Positions 35,624 through 45,425 of a stretch of DNA of 64,000 nt are shown in pieces (the first letter of the stretch is position 1; each line of letters opens with the position of its first letter). A model generated the notes under the pieces. It made no database searches and had not been told where the DNA came from. It worked only from the letters and a program-made list of their open reading frames with translations. Position numbers and translations under genes: made by a program. Source of the stretch: Chondrocystis sp. NIES-4102 (GTDB lineage Bacteria > Cyanobacteriota > Cyanobacteriia > Cyanobacteriales > Xenococcaceae); NCBI GenBank assembly GCA_002368355.1, contig AP018281.1:1488001-1552000 (forward strand), written 5' to 3'.

Positions 35624-37405
35624 CTAGTCAGTAGGATCGGTGATTCCAGTGATAGTTATGGTTACAGTTGTACTAGCACTATGATTTTCAGGATCGCTAA
35701 TGGTGTAAGTAAATGTATCTTTGGCAGTTTCACCCTTATTTAAATATCTAAACTTATTATTAGGATTGTAAGTGAAATTTCCATTTTTGTTGACAGTTAG
35801 CAGCGCACCTGAAGGAAGAGTAACTTGTGTACCTACCTTGGCTGGGTCTTCGTTAACTTTAGTAACACTTAGGGGATCTTTGTTAGGATCGGTGTCGTTG
35901 GCTTTAATATCGCCAGTCATGGGAGTACGTTCATCCGTAGTAAAGAAATCTGGAACTGCCACAGGGACATCATCTTCCCCGTTAATGGTCACGGTTACAG
36001 TTGCAGTACTTACATTACCTGCACTATCTGTAATCTCATAAGTGAAACTATCAGTAGCAGTTTGACCTTGATTTAAACTATCGAATTTATCATTGGGATT
36101 ATATGTGTACCTTCCATTTTTGTTGACTATAAGCAGCGCGCCAGAAGGTAAAGTGATTTTCTTGTTAACATTATCTGCACTTCCATTGATCTTTGTAACG
36201 CTTAAACCCGTGCCGACATCATTGCTAAGAAGATTGTCATCACTACTAGTAGGATCATCTTCACTAGTAGAAACTTTATCTGCTAGTGCAGTCGCTAATC
36301 TAGGTAAAACATCACCTCTGACATTTTGATTTGCTACTGAAAAAGTATGATTATCTGATTCAAATTTTGCCCCAGTAGTTACCAAGGTTTGAATCACGAT
36401 TTCATCATATACTTGGTTATTAAAGAAGACGTTGACATAAGCAAATGCCTCTACCTTATGACCAGTTTCAGTACCAGTGTAGGCAGGATTACCATAATAT
36501 AAAGCTTTTTGCTCAGAACTTTTACTATCAATAAACTTGACTAAATCTCTTGTCTGAAAAACAGCTACTTCCTGACCATCATTTTTAAAAGTTATTTTGT
36601 TGGCTTCATCTCCTGCTGACCACCAAAAACCGAAATACTTTTGGTCTTGATTAACTTTTATATTGAAACTATTTTTACCATCAGCCTGGGTGATATATTT
36701 ACTTCCGTTTGCACCGCCCCATTGATCCGCATTCTTAACGTTTAGATCGCCACCATAAGTATAAGTGGTAGTACCATTAGTTTCAGTAAATACTGCTGTT
36801 CCAGATCGATTGTTAAAATTAACTACATAAGTTTCTGCTGCTGGCAACTGTGAAGCTTGAGTTTTTGCAGGTTCTAATGTTACTGTGATAGATTTCTCAA
36901 TTGATGTGCTACCAGTATTAGTAGTAGTTGATGTGCTACCAGTATTAGTAGTAGTTGATGTGCTACCAGTATTAGTAGTAGTTGATGTGCTACCAGTATT
37001 AGTAGTAGTTGATGTGCTACCAGTATTAGTAGTAGTTGATGTGCTACTAGTATTACAATTTGTACCACTGGAACTTAAACCACGCAATTCTACATCATTA
37101 ACTAATTGCTGTAATTTATTTTTAGCCTCTGCAAATTCCAAAGTAGATAAATTAGGATTGGCAGCTTTGATTCTTTTATCTATATAACCGCCGTTACCAG
37201 GATTACTAGGATCAAATTGTGTTACTGTGATTGTTTTTCCTGTGGATAAGGTTATGACTATAGCTGCATTATTACCCTGACCATTATTACTATTACAAGT
37301 CTGAACAGTATTAGCAGTTGCAGGTTGTGAAATTAAACTGGCTGCGGTTAAAACAGCAACAAAAGTACAAGTGGTTAAGTTTTTAAAATTAATATATTTA
37401 AGCAT
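35624..37405 (-). CDS. Large secreted protein with Thr/Ser repeats and two VCBS/cadherin-like domains
   Basis: A 593-residue secreted protein. The signal peptide (hydrophobic CTFVAVLTAASLISQPATA) is followed by a low-complexity tract of TSTTTNTGS repeated about six times (near residues 118-168). A middle beta-rich region (about 180-360) has KYFGFWWSAGDEANKITF and YDEIVIQTL, seen in cyanobacterial surface proteins. Two VCBS/cadherin-like tandem domains of about 90 residues share ITLPSGALLIVNKNGRYTYNP-type cores (ending about 488 and 590). It is probably a surface or matrix protein; it has no sortase or PEP-CTERM tail. Confidence 0.8.
   Translation of the reverse strand: MLKYINFKNLTTCTFVAVLTAASLISQPATANTVQTCNSNNGQGNNAAIVITLSTGKTITVTQFDPSNPGNGGYIDKRIKAANPNLSTLEFAEAKNKLQQLVNDVELRGLSSSGTNCNTSSTSTTTNTGSTSTTTNTGSTSTTTNTGSTSTTTNTGSTSTTTNTGSTSIEKSITVTLEPAKTQASQLPAAETYVVNFNNRSGTAVFTETNGTTTYTYGGDLNVKNADQWGGANGSKYITQADGKNSFNIKVNQDQKYFGFWWSAGDEANKITFKNDGQEVAVFQTRDLVKFIDSKSSEQKALYYGNPAYTGTETGHKVEAFAYVNVFFNNQVYDEIVIQTLVTTGAKFESDNHTFSVANQNVRGDVLPRLATALADKVSTSEDDPTSSDDNLLSNDVGTGLSVTKINGSADNVNKKITLPSGALLIVNKNGRYTYNPNDKFDSLNQGQTATDSFTYEITDSAGNVSTATVTVTINGEDDVPVAVPDFFTTDERTPMTGDIKANDTDPNKDPLSVTKVNEDPAKVGTQVTLPSGALLTVNKNGNFTYNPNNKFRYLNKGETAKDTFTYTISDPENHSASTTVTITITGITDPTD
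36903..37064. repeat. Tandem 27-bp repeat within the secreted-protein gene
   Basis: The unit GATGTGCTACCAGTATTAGT then AGTAGTT repeats with exact 27-bp spacing from 36903, six units, the last degenerate. It encodes the TSTTTNTGS nonapeptide. Copies 1-5 are virtually identical, so copy number is likely to vary between strains. Confidence 0.9.
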
Positions 37406-38175
37406 TTGTGGGGTATTTTGTTCCTATTATCTTTATATAGATTGTTTTGTAGTTAGTTATTTAAGATTATTTTGAAATTTTGATAATCATGAACTAGATC
37501 TATGTTTTCTAGTAAATCAACAATAACAGTGACTAATAGGAATCGTAAATTACAAGAAATACTGAATTTTATTTATGAAGAAATCGTAGAGTTTTCTTGA
37601 AAAGTAGTATTGTTTTGTTAATAAGTTAAATGAAAATAAAAAATATAACTAAAGCAACTTATCGATTATGGACAAGGGAGTTGTGCCTAAATATATCAAG
37701 TGATTTAACAAGGATATAATCAGGATTTACACTTAATATAATTATAAAAATTCTATAAAAAGTTGTTATTTTTAGTTATCTTAAGCTATGCAATAGCCCA
37801 ACTATCTACTTAATAACTTTATGAAATAAATACAATCTATCACCCCAACTAATAGCTTTCTAAATAAATATACTTAAAACTTAGATAGTTAAAATTTTCC
37901 TGTTTATAACTTATTAATTGGTTGGTTGTATTAATGATGATTTACAAGGCAAAAATAATTAATCGCCCTATATACCTTATAGCAATTCCTAAAAGTAGCT
38001 GAAATACTAAAAAATATTTATTATGTTAATCAAAAGCCTTAAATATCCATGAAAGTTAGGAAGCTATACCCCTAAAAAAAGCATACTAGACAGAGGATAT
38101 ATTTTCTGCCTAGCTTATTATAATAGATATTGTATTTTTCTCAATTCCAGCAGCTAGTTAAAAGATAATTGTGGT
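37406..38175. other. 770-bp AT-rich intergenic region
   Basis: No coding frame, RNA gene or strong hairpin was found between the two secreted-protein genes. Short T/A runs prevail. It holds the promoter of the repeat-protein gene. Confidence 0.5.
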
Positions 38176-39495
38176 TTAGTCTGGGGTGTAAACATCAATT
38201 TTGTTGTTGCCACTAACATTAGTTGTATCGGTTATCTTAACTACTGTCTTAAAGTTGTATGTTCCAACTTTATCCCCTTGAACATCCATTTTAAAGGTGC
38301 GTGATTCTCCTCCCGAAACATTGTTACATCCTTTTGAATCTGTACAGGTATATGTAACTTTCAGTCCTGAAGTATCCCCTTCTGAAGTAAACGCCAAATT
38401 CACTTTACCTGGGGTTCTAGTTTCTGTAGTTATATTTTTGACTGCATCACCAATCATAGATAACATACTATCGGTTAAATTTGAACTGTATACCGCAGCA
38501 AACACACCTTTAGTTGCTGATGCAATATCAGAAGCTTGGGAGTTGGTATTAATTCCAGTTGTTAAGCTATCAGTAGTGTTAGACGCATTAATTGCTACTA
38601 CGGTAATGCCATTATCATTTAAAGCTTTGATAGCTTCAGCTTTATTTACTGTCATTTCATGGGAAGAAGCATCACCAAACCAGACTATAATTTTTTTAGC
38701 ATCAGAACGCCAATTTGTATTTTGTCCACTAGATATGCCTCCACTTGTAGCACCGCCTGACGTTGCAGCTTGATGTAGGGCGAATAGATTAGCTTCTGGT
38801 AAGTCGCCACCACCAAAAGCCGACCATGTATTAATAGCTGCGATCGCACTGTCAACAGTTCCGCCATTTACCGTGTCTTGAAGTTGATAAGCTATAGTAG
38901 GACTGTTTAGTTGATAGTAATAATTAATCTCTGAACCGTAATTCTGCTCATACGTTTGTTTCTGGGTTGTTGCTGTTGTACCCATACCTGATACGGTGTA
39001 GTCGTAGTTGTATACTGTTTTACCATTTACAACTGAAGAGGAGGTTAATTTCCATCTTCTAGTTAAAGTATTGGTAGTAGTACCGAACTTTGGTACTTGA
39101 ACTACTTTTTTGCCACCATATTCAAAATCATATTCTTTGGGATCTCCATAATATCTAGCTACCCCAAACTGAATATCTCCATAGGTTGTAGATAATTTTT
39201 GCAATAGTGAGCGAGCATTGGTTTGCACATTGCTAATAGCATTGCCCATACTTCCTGTGTTATCAGCTAAAAATAAAATATCGTATTTATTATTAACAGT
39301 GGTAGTGGAAGTAGTAACAATATCAGGAACATCAGAAGGAGCGACGGTGACAGTTTTTTCCACTGAGGTTGTTTTCCCTAATGTCATTCTAGCTTCATAA
39401 TTGGCAGGACTTAATGAACCTGCAAATACTGCGGGGGAAAAACCTAAAAGATATGATATTCCTACTGCTACATTGAAGATATTTTTACGTTTCAT
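38176..39495 (-). CDS. Secreted von Willebrand factor A domain protein
   Basis: A 439-residue protein with a signal peptide (MKRKNIFNVAVGISYLLGF, cleaved near AVFA). The VWA domain spans about residues 70-350; its metal-ion site reads LADNTGSMGNAIS and later VWFGDASSHEM supplies a further MIDAS element. A C-terminal beta-sandwich-like part (about 365-439) ends without an anchor. VWA proteins of this type take part in adhesion or in matrix and surface assembly. The neighbours on both sides are secreted proteins on the same strand, but the 770-bp gap argues against one operon. Confidence 0.82.
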   Translation of the reverse strand: MKRKNIFNVAVGISYLLGFSPAVFAGSLSPANYEARMTLGKTTSVEKTVTVAPSDVPDIVTTSTTTVNNKYDILFLADNTGSMGNAISNVQTNARSLLQKLSTTYGDIQFGVARYYGDPKEYDFEYGGKKVVQVPKFGTTTNTLTRRWKLTSSSVVNGKTVYNYDYTVSGMGTTATTQKQTYEQNYGSEINYYYQLNSPTIAYQLQDTVNGGTVDSAIAAINTWSAFGGGDLPEANLFALHQAATSGGATSGGISSGQNTNWRSDAKKIIVWFGDASSHEMTVNKAEAIKALNDNGITVVAINASNTTDSLTTGINTNSQASDIASATKGVFAAVYSSNLTDSMLSMIGDAVKNITTETRTPGKVNLAFTSEGDTSGLKVTYTCTDSKGCNNVSGGESRTFKMDVQGDKVGTYNFKTVVKITDTTNVSGNNKIDVYTPD

Positions 39496-39631
39496 AATTA
39501 TTTTTTGATTTTTATAAGAATTATTAAAGAGAAAATAACTGCTAACCGCGAGTTCTATATTTGATGATTTATTAAATAAATTGTGAAATTTGAAAACTAA
39601 AATATCAGGGATTTAACTATGATTGAAAAAA

Positions 39632-39970
39632 TCAATTTTGGCAAAGTTCTAGTCTTTGGTCAGTTGGTAATTTTTTAATTTCTAAGACAGTTTCTGTAAA
39701 TTCTGCTAAACGTTCTGCTGGTAAAGAACCATCAACTTGGGACGAAATTGATTGAGCAATGGTTTTTTTATTTTGATTAGATGTGTTGCTGCAACCTACA
39801 GATAATAATGCTTCTAATTCATCACGATTAATCTCTGTCCCTGCTTGTTGTTGTTGGTTATCTCCTGGAGATGGTACTCGGTCGTTGGGTGATGGTGATG
39901 ACTGTCCAAAAACAGTAGATGGAGATAATAAAAATACGGTGGCAATTGAAAGAAACAATGCTTTCTTCAT
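39632..39970 (-). CDS. Small secreted protein of unknown function
   Basis: A 112-residue protein with a signal peptide (MKKALFLSIATVFLLSPSTVFG). The mature part has a Pro/Ser/Gln-rich linker (about 23-47) and a helical part with EINRDELEALLSVGC and AERLAEFTETVLEIKKLPTDQRLELC, two Cys that may pair. It lies 137 bp upstream of the VWA gene on the same strand, so co-expression is possible. No family is recognised. Confidence 0.62.
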   Translation of the reverse strand: MKKALFLSIATVFLLSPSTVFGQSSPSPNDRVPSPGDNQQQQAGTEINRDELEALLSVGCSNTSNQNKKTIAQSISSQVDGSLPAERLAEFTETVLEIKKLPTDQRLELCQN

Positions 39971-40840
<870 letters not shown>

Positions 40841-40970
40841 ACCTGTTGTGGTGGGTAATGTCAGTTCGATGACTATAAAATTAGTTGGTTGATTAGTAGG
40901 TTTGTTTGTTGATTAATCTTTCTATATCCAGACATATATTCTTACTTCTGCCTTTTCATCGAATTAACAT

Positions 40971-40983
40971 TGGGCAATGCCCA
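40971..40983. terminator. GC-rich hairpin between glnB and the convergent GGDEF-EAL gene
   Basis: TGGGCAATGCCCA is a perfect 5-bp stem with a 3-base loop, 130 bases after glnB and 20 bases before the stop of the convergent gene. No long T-run follows on either strand, so a terminator role is only possible. Confidence 0.35.
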
Positions 40984-41002
40984 CCCTCAATAAAACTTTA
41001 CT

Positions 41003-42862
41003 TTAATTTGAGAGGAATAAATTGCTAGCTTCAATAGAGGATAAAGGTTTAGAAAATAAATATCCTTGTCCATACTTGCATTGTAAATCTAAAAGTAGCT
41101 GACACTGTTCTTCCCTTTCGATGCCTTCGGCAATTAAATCTAGATTAAAAACCTCCGCCAGCTTAATAATTGTCTTAATTAATTCTAATTGATGACGATT
41201 ACCAGAAGGGGAGACGGAGCGATCGCTGTCTAGATTTTGGATAAAAGAGCGATCAATTTTCAAGGTATCTACAGGTAAACTATGTAGGTAACTGAGGGAT
41301 GAATACCCAGTACCAAAGTCATCCATCGATAGTTGAACCCCTAAGATTTTTAATTTTTCTACCGTTAGGCGTACTGCGTCTATGTTTTTAATGATGTCGC
41401 TTTCTGTAATTTCTAGCTTGAGACAGTGGGGGTCTAAACCAGTGGTGTCTAAAATTTGAGCGATAATATCCCCTGCATAGGGTTGGGAGAACTGTTTAGC
41501 AGTAATATTTACACTGATAAAGACGGAATTTGCCCCTTGATATTGCTGTTGCCAAAGAGCCATTTGCTGACAAGCCGAACCTAAAACCCACCACCCAATA
41601 GGCACAATTAGCCCTGTGTCTTCTGCTAGGGGAATAAAATCGGCAGGATAAACTAAGCCACGAGTGGGATGTTGCCAACGGATCAACGCTTCAAAACCAA
41701 TTAATTGCTGATCGTCTAATTTAACAATAGGTTGGTAATGTAATTCAAATTGTTCTTGTTCAATTGCTTCTCTAAGATCGTTTTTAGATTTAGAATGTTC
41801 CAGATTTTGCCGATGTAGGACAGGTTCAAAAACTATACTACGGGCTTTGCCTTTTGCTTTGGCTTCGTGCATGGCAATTTCGGCATTCTGTAATAGTTCA
41901 ATTAAATTAATCATAGGATCTTGAGTATCTAGGTTATCTATGCAAGCGATCCCAATACTAGTAGTAATTAAAATAGAACAGTCGCCAACCTTAATAGGTA
42001 AAGAAAATTCCTTTTGAATTAAACTTGCTACTTCTAAAGAATAATCAAGATCACTATAACCCAGTAATAGAATTGCAAACTCATCACCACCTAACCTAGC
42101 AATTAAATCTTGAGTGCGTAAACAACATTTTAATCGCTCGACAATTTCTACTAATAAGAGATCGCCAATTGAATGTCCAAAGTTATGATTTACCTGTTGA
42201 AAGCGATCTAAATCTAAATATAAAATCCCAAATAAGTATTCTGGATGTCGGGGTAATTGGGATAACTCTTTAAGTTTTTGGATAAATAGCTGACGATTAG
42301 GTATCTTAGTTAAGCGATCGTAAACTGCTTGATGATTTAACTGGTCTTCTATTTGCCTACGTTCGGTAATATCAGTTTGAGATCCGACTAAACGCTGAAC
42401 TACTCCTTGATCATTTTTGACTGCAATACATTTACAGTACATTAAGCGATATGTTCCATCTTGGTGTAAAAGAGAGTATTCTATTTCAAACTGAGGAATT
42501 TCTCCGATCCAGCAAGCTGCTATATTATCTCGTAACTTTTGGATATTTGTGGCATGGACTCTTGCTAACCACTCGATAGGATTATTTTTGATCCCTTGCT
42601 CACTGCAACCTATCATTGCTTTCCAGCGACAGGAAAAATAAATCTGGTTAGAACTTAAATTCCACTCCCAAAGTCCATCATTAGTTATTTGGGTAGCTAG
42701 AGCGTATCTTGTTTCACTGTCTTTGAGGGCTTGTTGCAACTGTTGCTCTTTTTCAGACTCTTTCTGAGGAAGACACAAGATGTCCCTGCCCTTTCTAAAC
42801 TCATTATCTATCAACCAGGGAAAAACGCCGTTAAATAGATAGTGGTTGGTTGAGTTTTCCAC
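41003..42862 (-). CDS. PAS-GGDEF-EAL cyclic-di-GMP signalling protein
   Basis: A 619-residue cytosolic protein. A PAS domain (about 45-170; TNDGLWEWNLSSNQIYF, DGTYRLMYCKC) is followed by GGDEF (about 175-340; motif ARLGGDEFAILL at about 257) and EAL (about 365-610; motif FEALIRWQHP, LEITESDI, DDFGTGYSSLSYL, KIDRSFI). Both active sites look intact, so the protein could both make and degrade c-di-GMP. There is no membrane segment or phosphoacceptor domain, so the PAS domain is probably the sensor. Confidence 0.93.
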   Translation of the reverse strand: MENSTNHYLFNGVFPWLIDNEFRKGRDILCLPQKESEKEQQLQQALKDSETRYALATQITNDGLWEWNLSSNQIYFSCRWKAMIGCSEQGIKNNPIEWLARVHATNIQKLRDNIAACWIGEIPQFEIEYSLLHQDGTYRLMYCKCIAVKNDQGVVQRLVGSQTDITERRQIEDQLNHQAVYDRLTKIPNRQLFIQKLKELSQLPRHPEYLFGILYLDLDRFQQVNHNFGHSIGDLLLVEIVERLKCCLRTQDLIARLGGDEFAILLLGYSDLDYSLEVASLIQKEFSLPIKVGDCSILITTSIGIACIDNLDTQDPMINLIELLQNAEIAMHEAKAKGKARSIVFEPVLHRQNLEHSKSKNDLREAIEQEQFELHYQPIVKLDDQQLIGFEALIRWQHPTRGLVYPADFIPLAEDTGLIVPIGWWVLGSACQQMALWQQQYQGANSVFISVNITAKQFSQPYAGDIIAQILDTTGLDPHCLKLEITESDIIKNIDAVRLTVEKLKILGVQLSMDDFGTGYSSLSYLHSLPVDTLKIDRSFIQNLDSDRSVSPSGNRHQLELIKTIIKLAEVFNLDLIAEGIEREEQCQLLLDLQCKYGQGYLFSKPLSSIEASNLFLSN

Positions 42863-43091
42863 TAGACCAGATTTTATTAAATATTAATGATGTTTTTAAA
42901 AAAGGCTTTTTGTGATTTTCATCACAAACCTAGTAAATTAAGCTATTAATTCACTATGGTCAATCGTAAAAGACGAAAAAGTCAAATCTTATTTTCTTAA
43001 GCTTATCTTCCATTTTCCCATAAAATACCTTCTAATTTAACTAATATCTTTAGATATCTTAGATAAACGCCATTTATCACAAATCACTAAA

Positions 43092-44297
43092 TTATATTTT
43101 AGGTGGGGGGACAATAGCGAGCTTTAGCAGTAAGGAATCAATAGCTTTTAGAGTTTCTAAATCAGCAGCAGGTATTTTACGCGGTTGATAATTATCATTA
43201 TCTAAAAAAGCAAAAGCCTGGAGAAACTCTTTGGGAGTGGTATCAACTGGCGAGTCGAAATGACAAGCAATAAGACGATTAAATTGCCAATTTTCAGCGA
43301 TCGCCGAAGCCCAGCGTAAAGTTTCGTGAGGAGCGCGGTTAAGTATTAAAGTTTGTAGAATTGGTGCAACTAGCAAACTACCATCAGCGCGCAAAGTACT
43401 ATAACATTCTTCCCAATTAGGTTGCCATTTAAAAGGATATAAACCCCAATAAGCATGGGAATTTTTATCAGGCGATCGCCAAGCATCCCCTAAAGTTTTG
43501 GAAAAACTAGGTACTTCTAAAACACTAGAGCGAAAATACATAGAAAATAAGCAGATTCTTTTCCACCCACGCAGACGATTTTCGGGAGTATCGGCAATAG
43601 GGTCTTTAGCACTCTCTCTGGCATGGAATAATAGAGGGTAGAGAGCTTGCTCAATAATTTGAGGAGGTTGGATGGGGATAGAAACAATAGTGTCTGTTAC
43701 CAGTAAAGTTTGCGATCGCTTGTGTAAAAGAGCGACTTCTGCAAATCTTCCTAATCTTAAATCAATATCCCCTAAAATTGCATAGTCAAATTCTTCAGCT
43801 AAAGGTGTTTGACTACTATCTGGAGGCAATACCTGGGTGCGTTGTGCTGGAAATCCTAACCAACTTAAGGGTAAATCTAGGGGAAAACTCCATTGTTTGG
43901 GAGCAACATAAACTATTGATTGCGGAAATTTACGCGCAAAAGGGCCGACAAAGGTTTTATGTTCTAAACCCGAAATTGTTGGTAGGATAATATATTTTAC
44001 TTCTCCATACTGCTCAACTAATTGTTGCATCAGACCGATACATTCAGGAGTAGGGGCAACAGGGGCATAAACTAGTAAACCACCTGCTTCTAATCTAATT
44101 ACAGTCATGCGAATTGGCACAACTACATAAAAAATTCCTTGTAATTGTTCAAAAGTCCAAATAGTATCTTTTAATACCTCGCGTCGAATGGTACGGCGTT
44201 TACTATAAGGATATATAGGCACAGTAGCCCAAAATCGCCATTTATATTCTTCGGAATTTTTCGGTAAGTAATTATATGCCCCAGATACCTGACTCAC
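43092..44297 (-). CDS. DUF4336 domain protein
   Basis: A 401-residue soluble protein of the DUF4336 family, widespread in cyanobacteria and plastid-bearing organisms. Visible motifs include FWATVPIYPYSKRRTIRRE near the start, TIWTFEQLQGIFYVVVPIRM, GLLVYAPVAPTPEC, ILPTISGLEHKTFVGPFAR and HARESAKDPIAD. The fold resembles a metallo-beta-lactamase-like domain with degenerate metal ligands; this is an inference. The start codon is GTG; no better start is nearby. The function is unknown. Confidence 0.78.
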   Translation of the reverse strand: MSQVSGAYNYLPKNSEEYKWRFWATVPIYPYSKRRTIRREVLKDTIWTFEQLQGIFYVVVPIRMTVIRLEAGGLLVYAPVAPTPECIGLMQQLVEQYGEVKYIILPTISGLEHKTFVGPFARKFPQSIVYVAPKQWSFPLDLPLSWLGFPAQRTQVLPPDSSQTPLAEEFDYAILGDIDLRLGRFAEVALLHKRSQTLLVTDTIVSIPIQPPQIIEQALYPLLFHARESAKDPIADTPENRLRGWKRICLFSMYFRSSVLEVPSFSKTLGDAWRSPDKNSHAYWGLYPFKWQPNWEECYSTLRADGSLLVAPILQTLILNRAPHETLRWASAIAENWQFNRLIACHFDSPVDTTPKEFLQAFAFLDNDNYQPRKIPAADLETLKAIDSLLLKLAIVPPPKI

Positions 44298-44626
44298 TCT
44301 ACATTTTCTCCCCTAAACATTGTCTTAATTGACCCTGGTGATTTATTTAATGTCCCAAACCGCTAATAATAATGCTGATGGCTGTATTTTTTACGGTTGC
44401 GTTGACTTATTACAATTATTACAATATTGTCGCTCATTATTTGGAGTTTTATGAGAACCTGGGGCATAAATCATAAACTATTGTTAAGTTAGAGGTTACT
44501 CAATTGTTGATAAATAAATTTAAATCCTTCTGCCGTCTGCCTTTTGCTAATAATGGTGTGAGGATAAAACAGACTTATACATTAGAAATGTATGATTATC
44601 TGGATATAAGATTTTGCCAACTTAAG
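44298..44626. other. 330-bp intergenic region
   Basis: Between two minus-strand genes. A 27-codon frame on the minus strand (44391-44474) has a CxxC but no support beyond being open. No hairpin terminator stands out. Confidence 0.4.
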
Positions 44627-45379
44627 TTAATGATTAATAATTGAGCGCAAACTAGCAACACTTAAATAATCTTTTGAGAAACTACCCTGAATTACTCGAC
44701 AAGGCTGATTCGCTTCACCTAAATCGCTTACTACTAAAGCTGCGCCTGTAAAATCTTGTTGCTCGGTGTAATTATTAACTGTGATAATGGTTTTAAGCCC
44801 TGCTGCTGTGGCTGATACTAGTCCGTTGTCCGAATCTTCAAAGACAAGCCAGTTTTCGCGAGGTATTTTAATTCTCTCGACAACATAATTATAAATATCG
44901 GGGGCAGGTTTTTTAGCAGGTACAATATCCCCCGCAGCAATTACTGCAAACCAACTGAGATCGAGATATTTCTCTAGTAAAGCAATGACATTAGGTAAAC
45001 TAGTAGTAGTAGCGATCGCCATAGTTAAATTCGCCTCTTTAGCTTCTGTAATTAGCCTTTTAACTCCTGGGCGCAATTGGATCTGTCCACTACGAAGTAA
45101 TTTTAAATAGTGTTGGGTTTTTAGTTGATGAATATCTGCGATAAATTCCTTGATCCCTTGACTGGGTTGGAAATTAGGTTGATATTGCTGGAGATAATAT
45201 TGTATACGCTCTTTGCCACCTGCGATCGCTAGTAATTTGGCATATAATTCTACTGACCAATGCCAATCTAATCCTACTGATGCAAACGCTTGATTAAAAG
45301 CAACTCTATGTCCATCTCTTTCTGTATTGGCAAGAGTCCCGTCAACATCGAATATTAAACCTTGTAATTGCTGAAGCAT
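44627..45379 (-). CDS. HAD-superfamily phosphatase, CbbY/beta-phosphoglucomutase-like
   Basis: A 250-residue HAD hydrolase. Motif I is IFDVDGTLANTERDGHR with the nucleophile Asp; motif II is TTTSLPN; motif III is KKPAPDIYN; motif IV is VFEDSDNGLVSATAAG. The cap (about 20-90) is helical, as in the CbbY/Gph group, which act on sugar phosphates such as xylulose-1,5-bisphosphate or on phosphoglycolate. The exact substrate is not determined. It lies 46 bp downstream of priA on the same strand. Confidence 0.85.
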   Translation of the reverse strand: MLQQLQGLIFDVDGTLANTERDGHRVAFNQAFASVGLDWHWSVELYAKLLAIAGGKERIQYYLQQYQPNFQPSQGIKEFIADIHQLKTQHYLKLLRSGQIQLRPGVKRLITEAKEANLTMAIATTTSLPNVIALLEKYLDLSWFAVIAAGDIVPAKKPAPDIYNYVVERIKIPRENWLVFEDSDNGLVSATAAGLKTIITVNNYTEQQDFTGAALVVSDLGEANQPCRVIQGSFSKDYLSVASLRSIINH

Positions 45380-45425
45380 TATTTACTGTTTACTGTTTTT
45401 GATCTTTTAGCTACCTCTGGTCAAT

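Noticed and set aside
36880-37187. Long frames on either strand across the 27-bp repeat array
   Set aside because: They are by-products of a repeat unit that is a multiple of 3; the secreted protein frame has a signal peptide and domains.
44391-44474. 27-codon minus-strand frame with a CxxC motif
   Set aside because: Too short, no ribosome site, and no family recognised; open by chance is likely.
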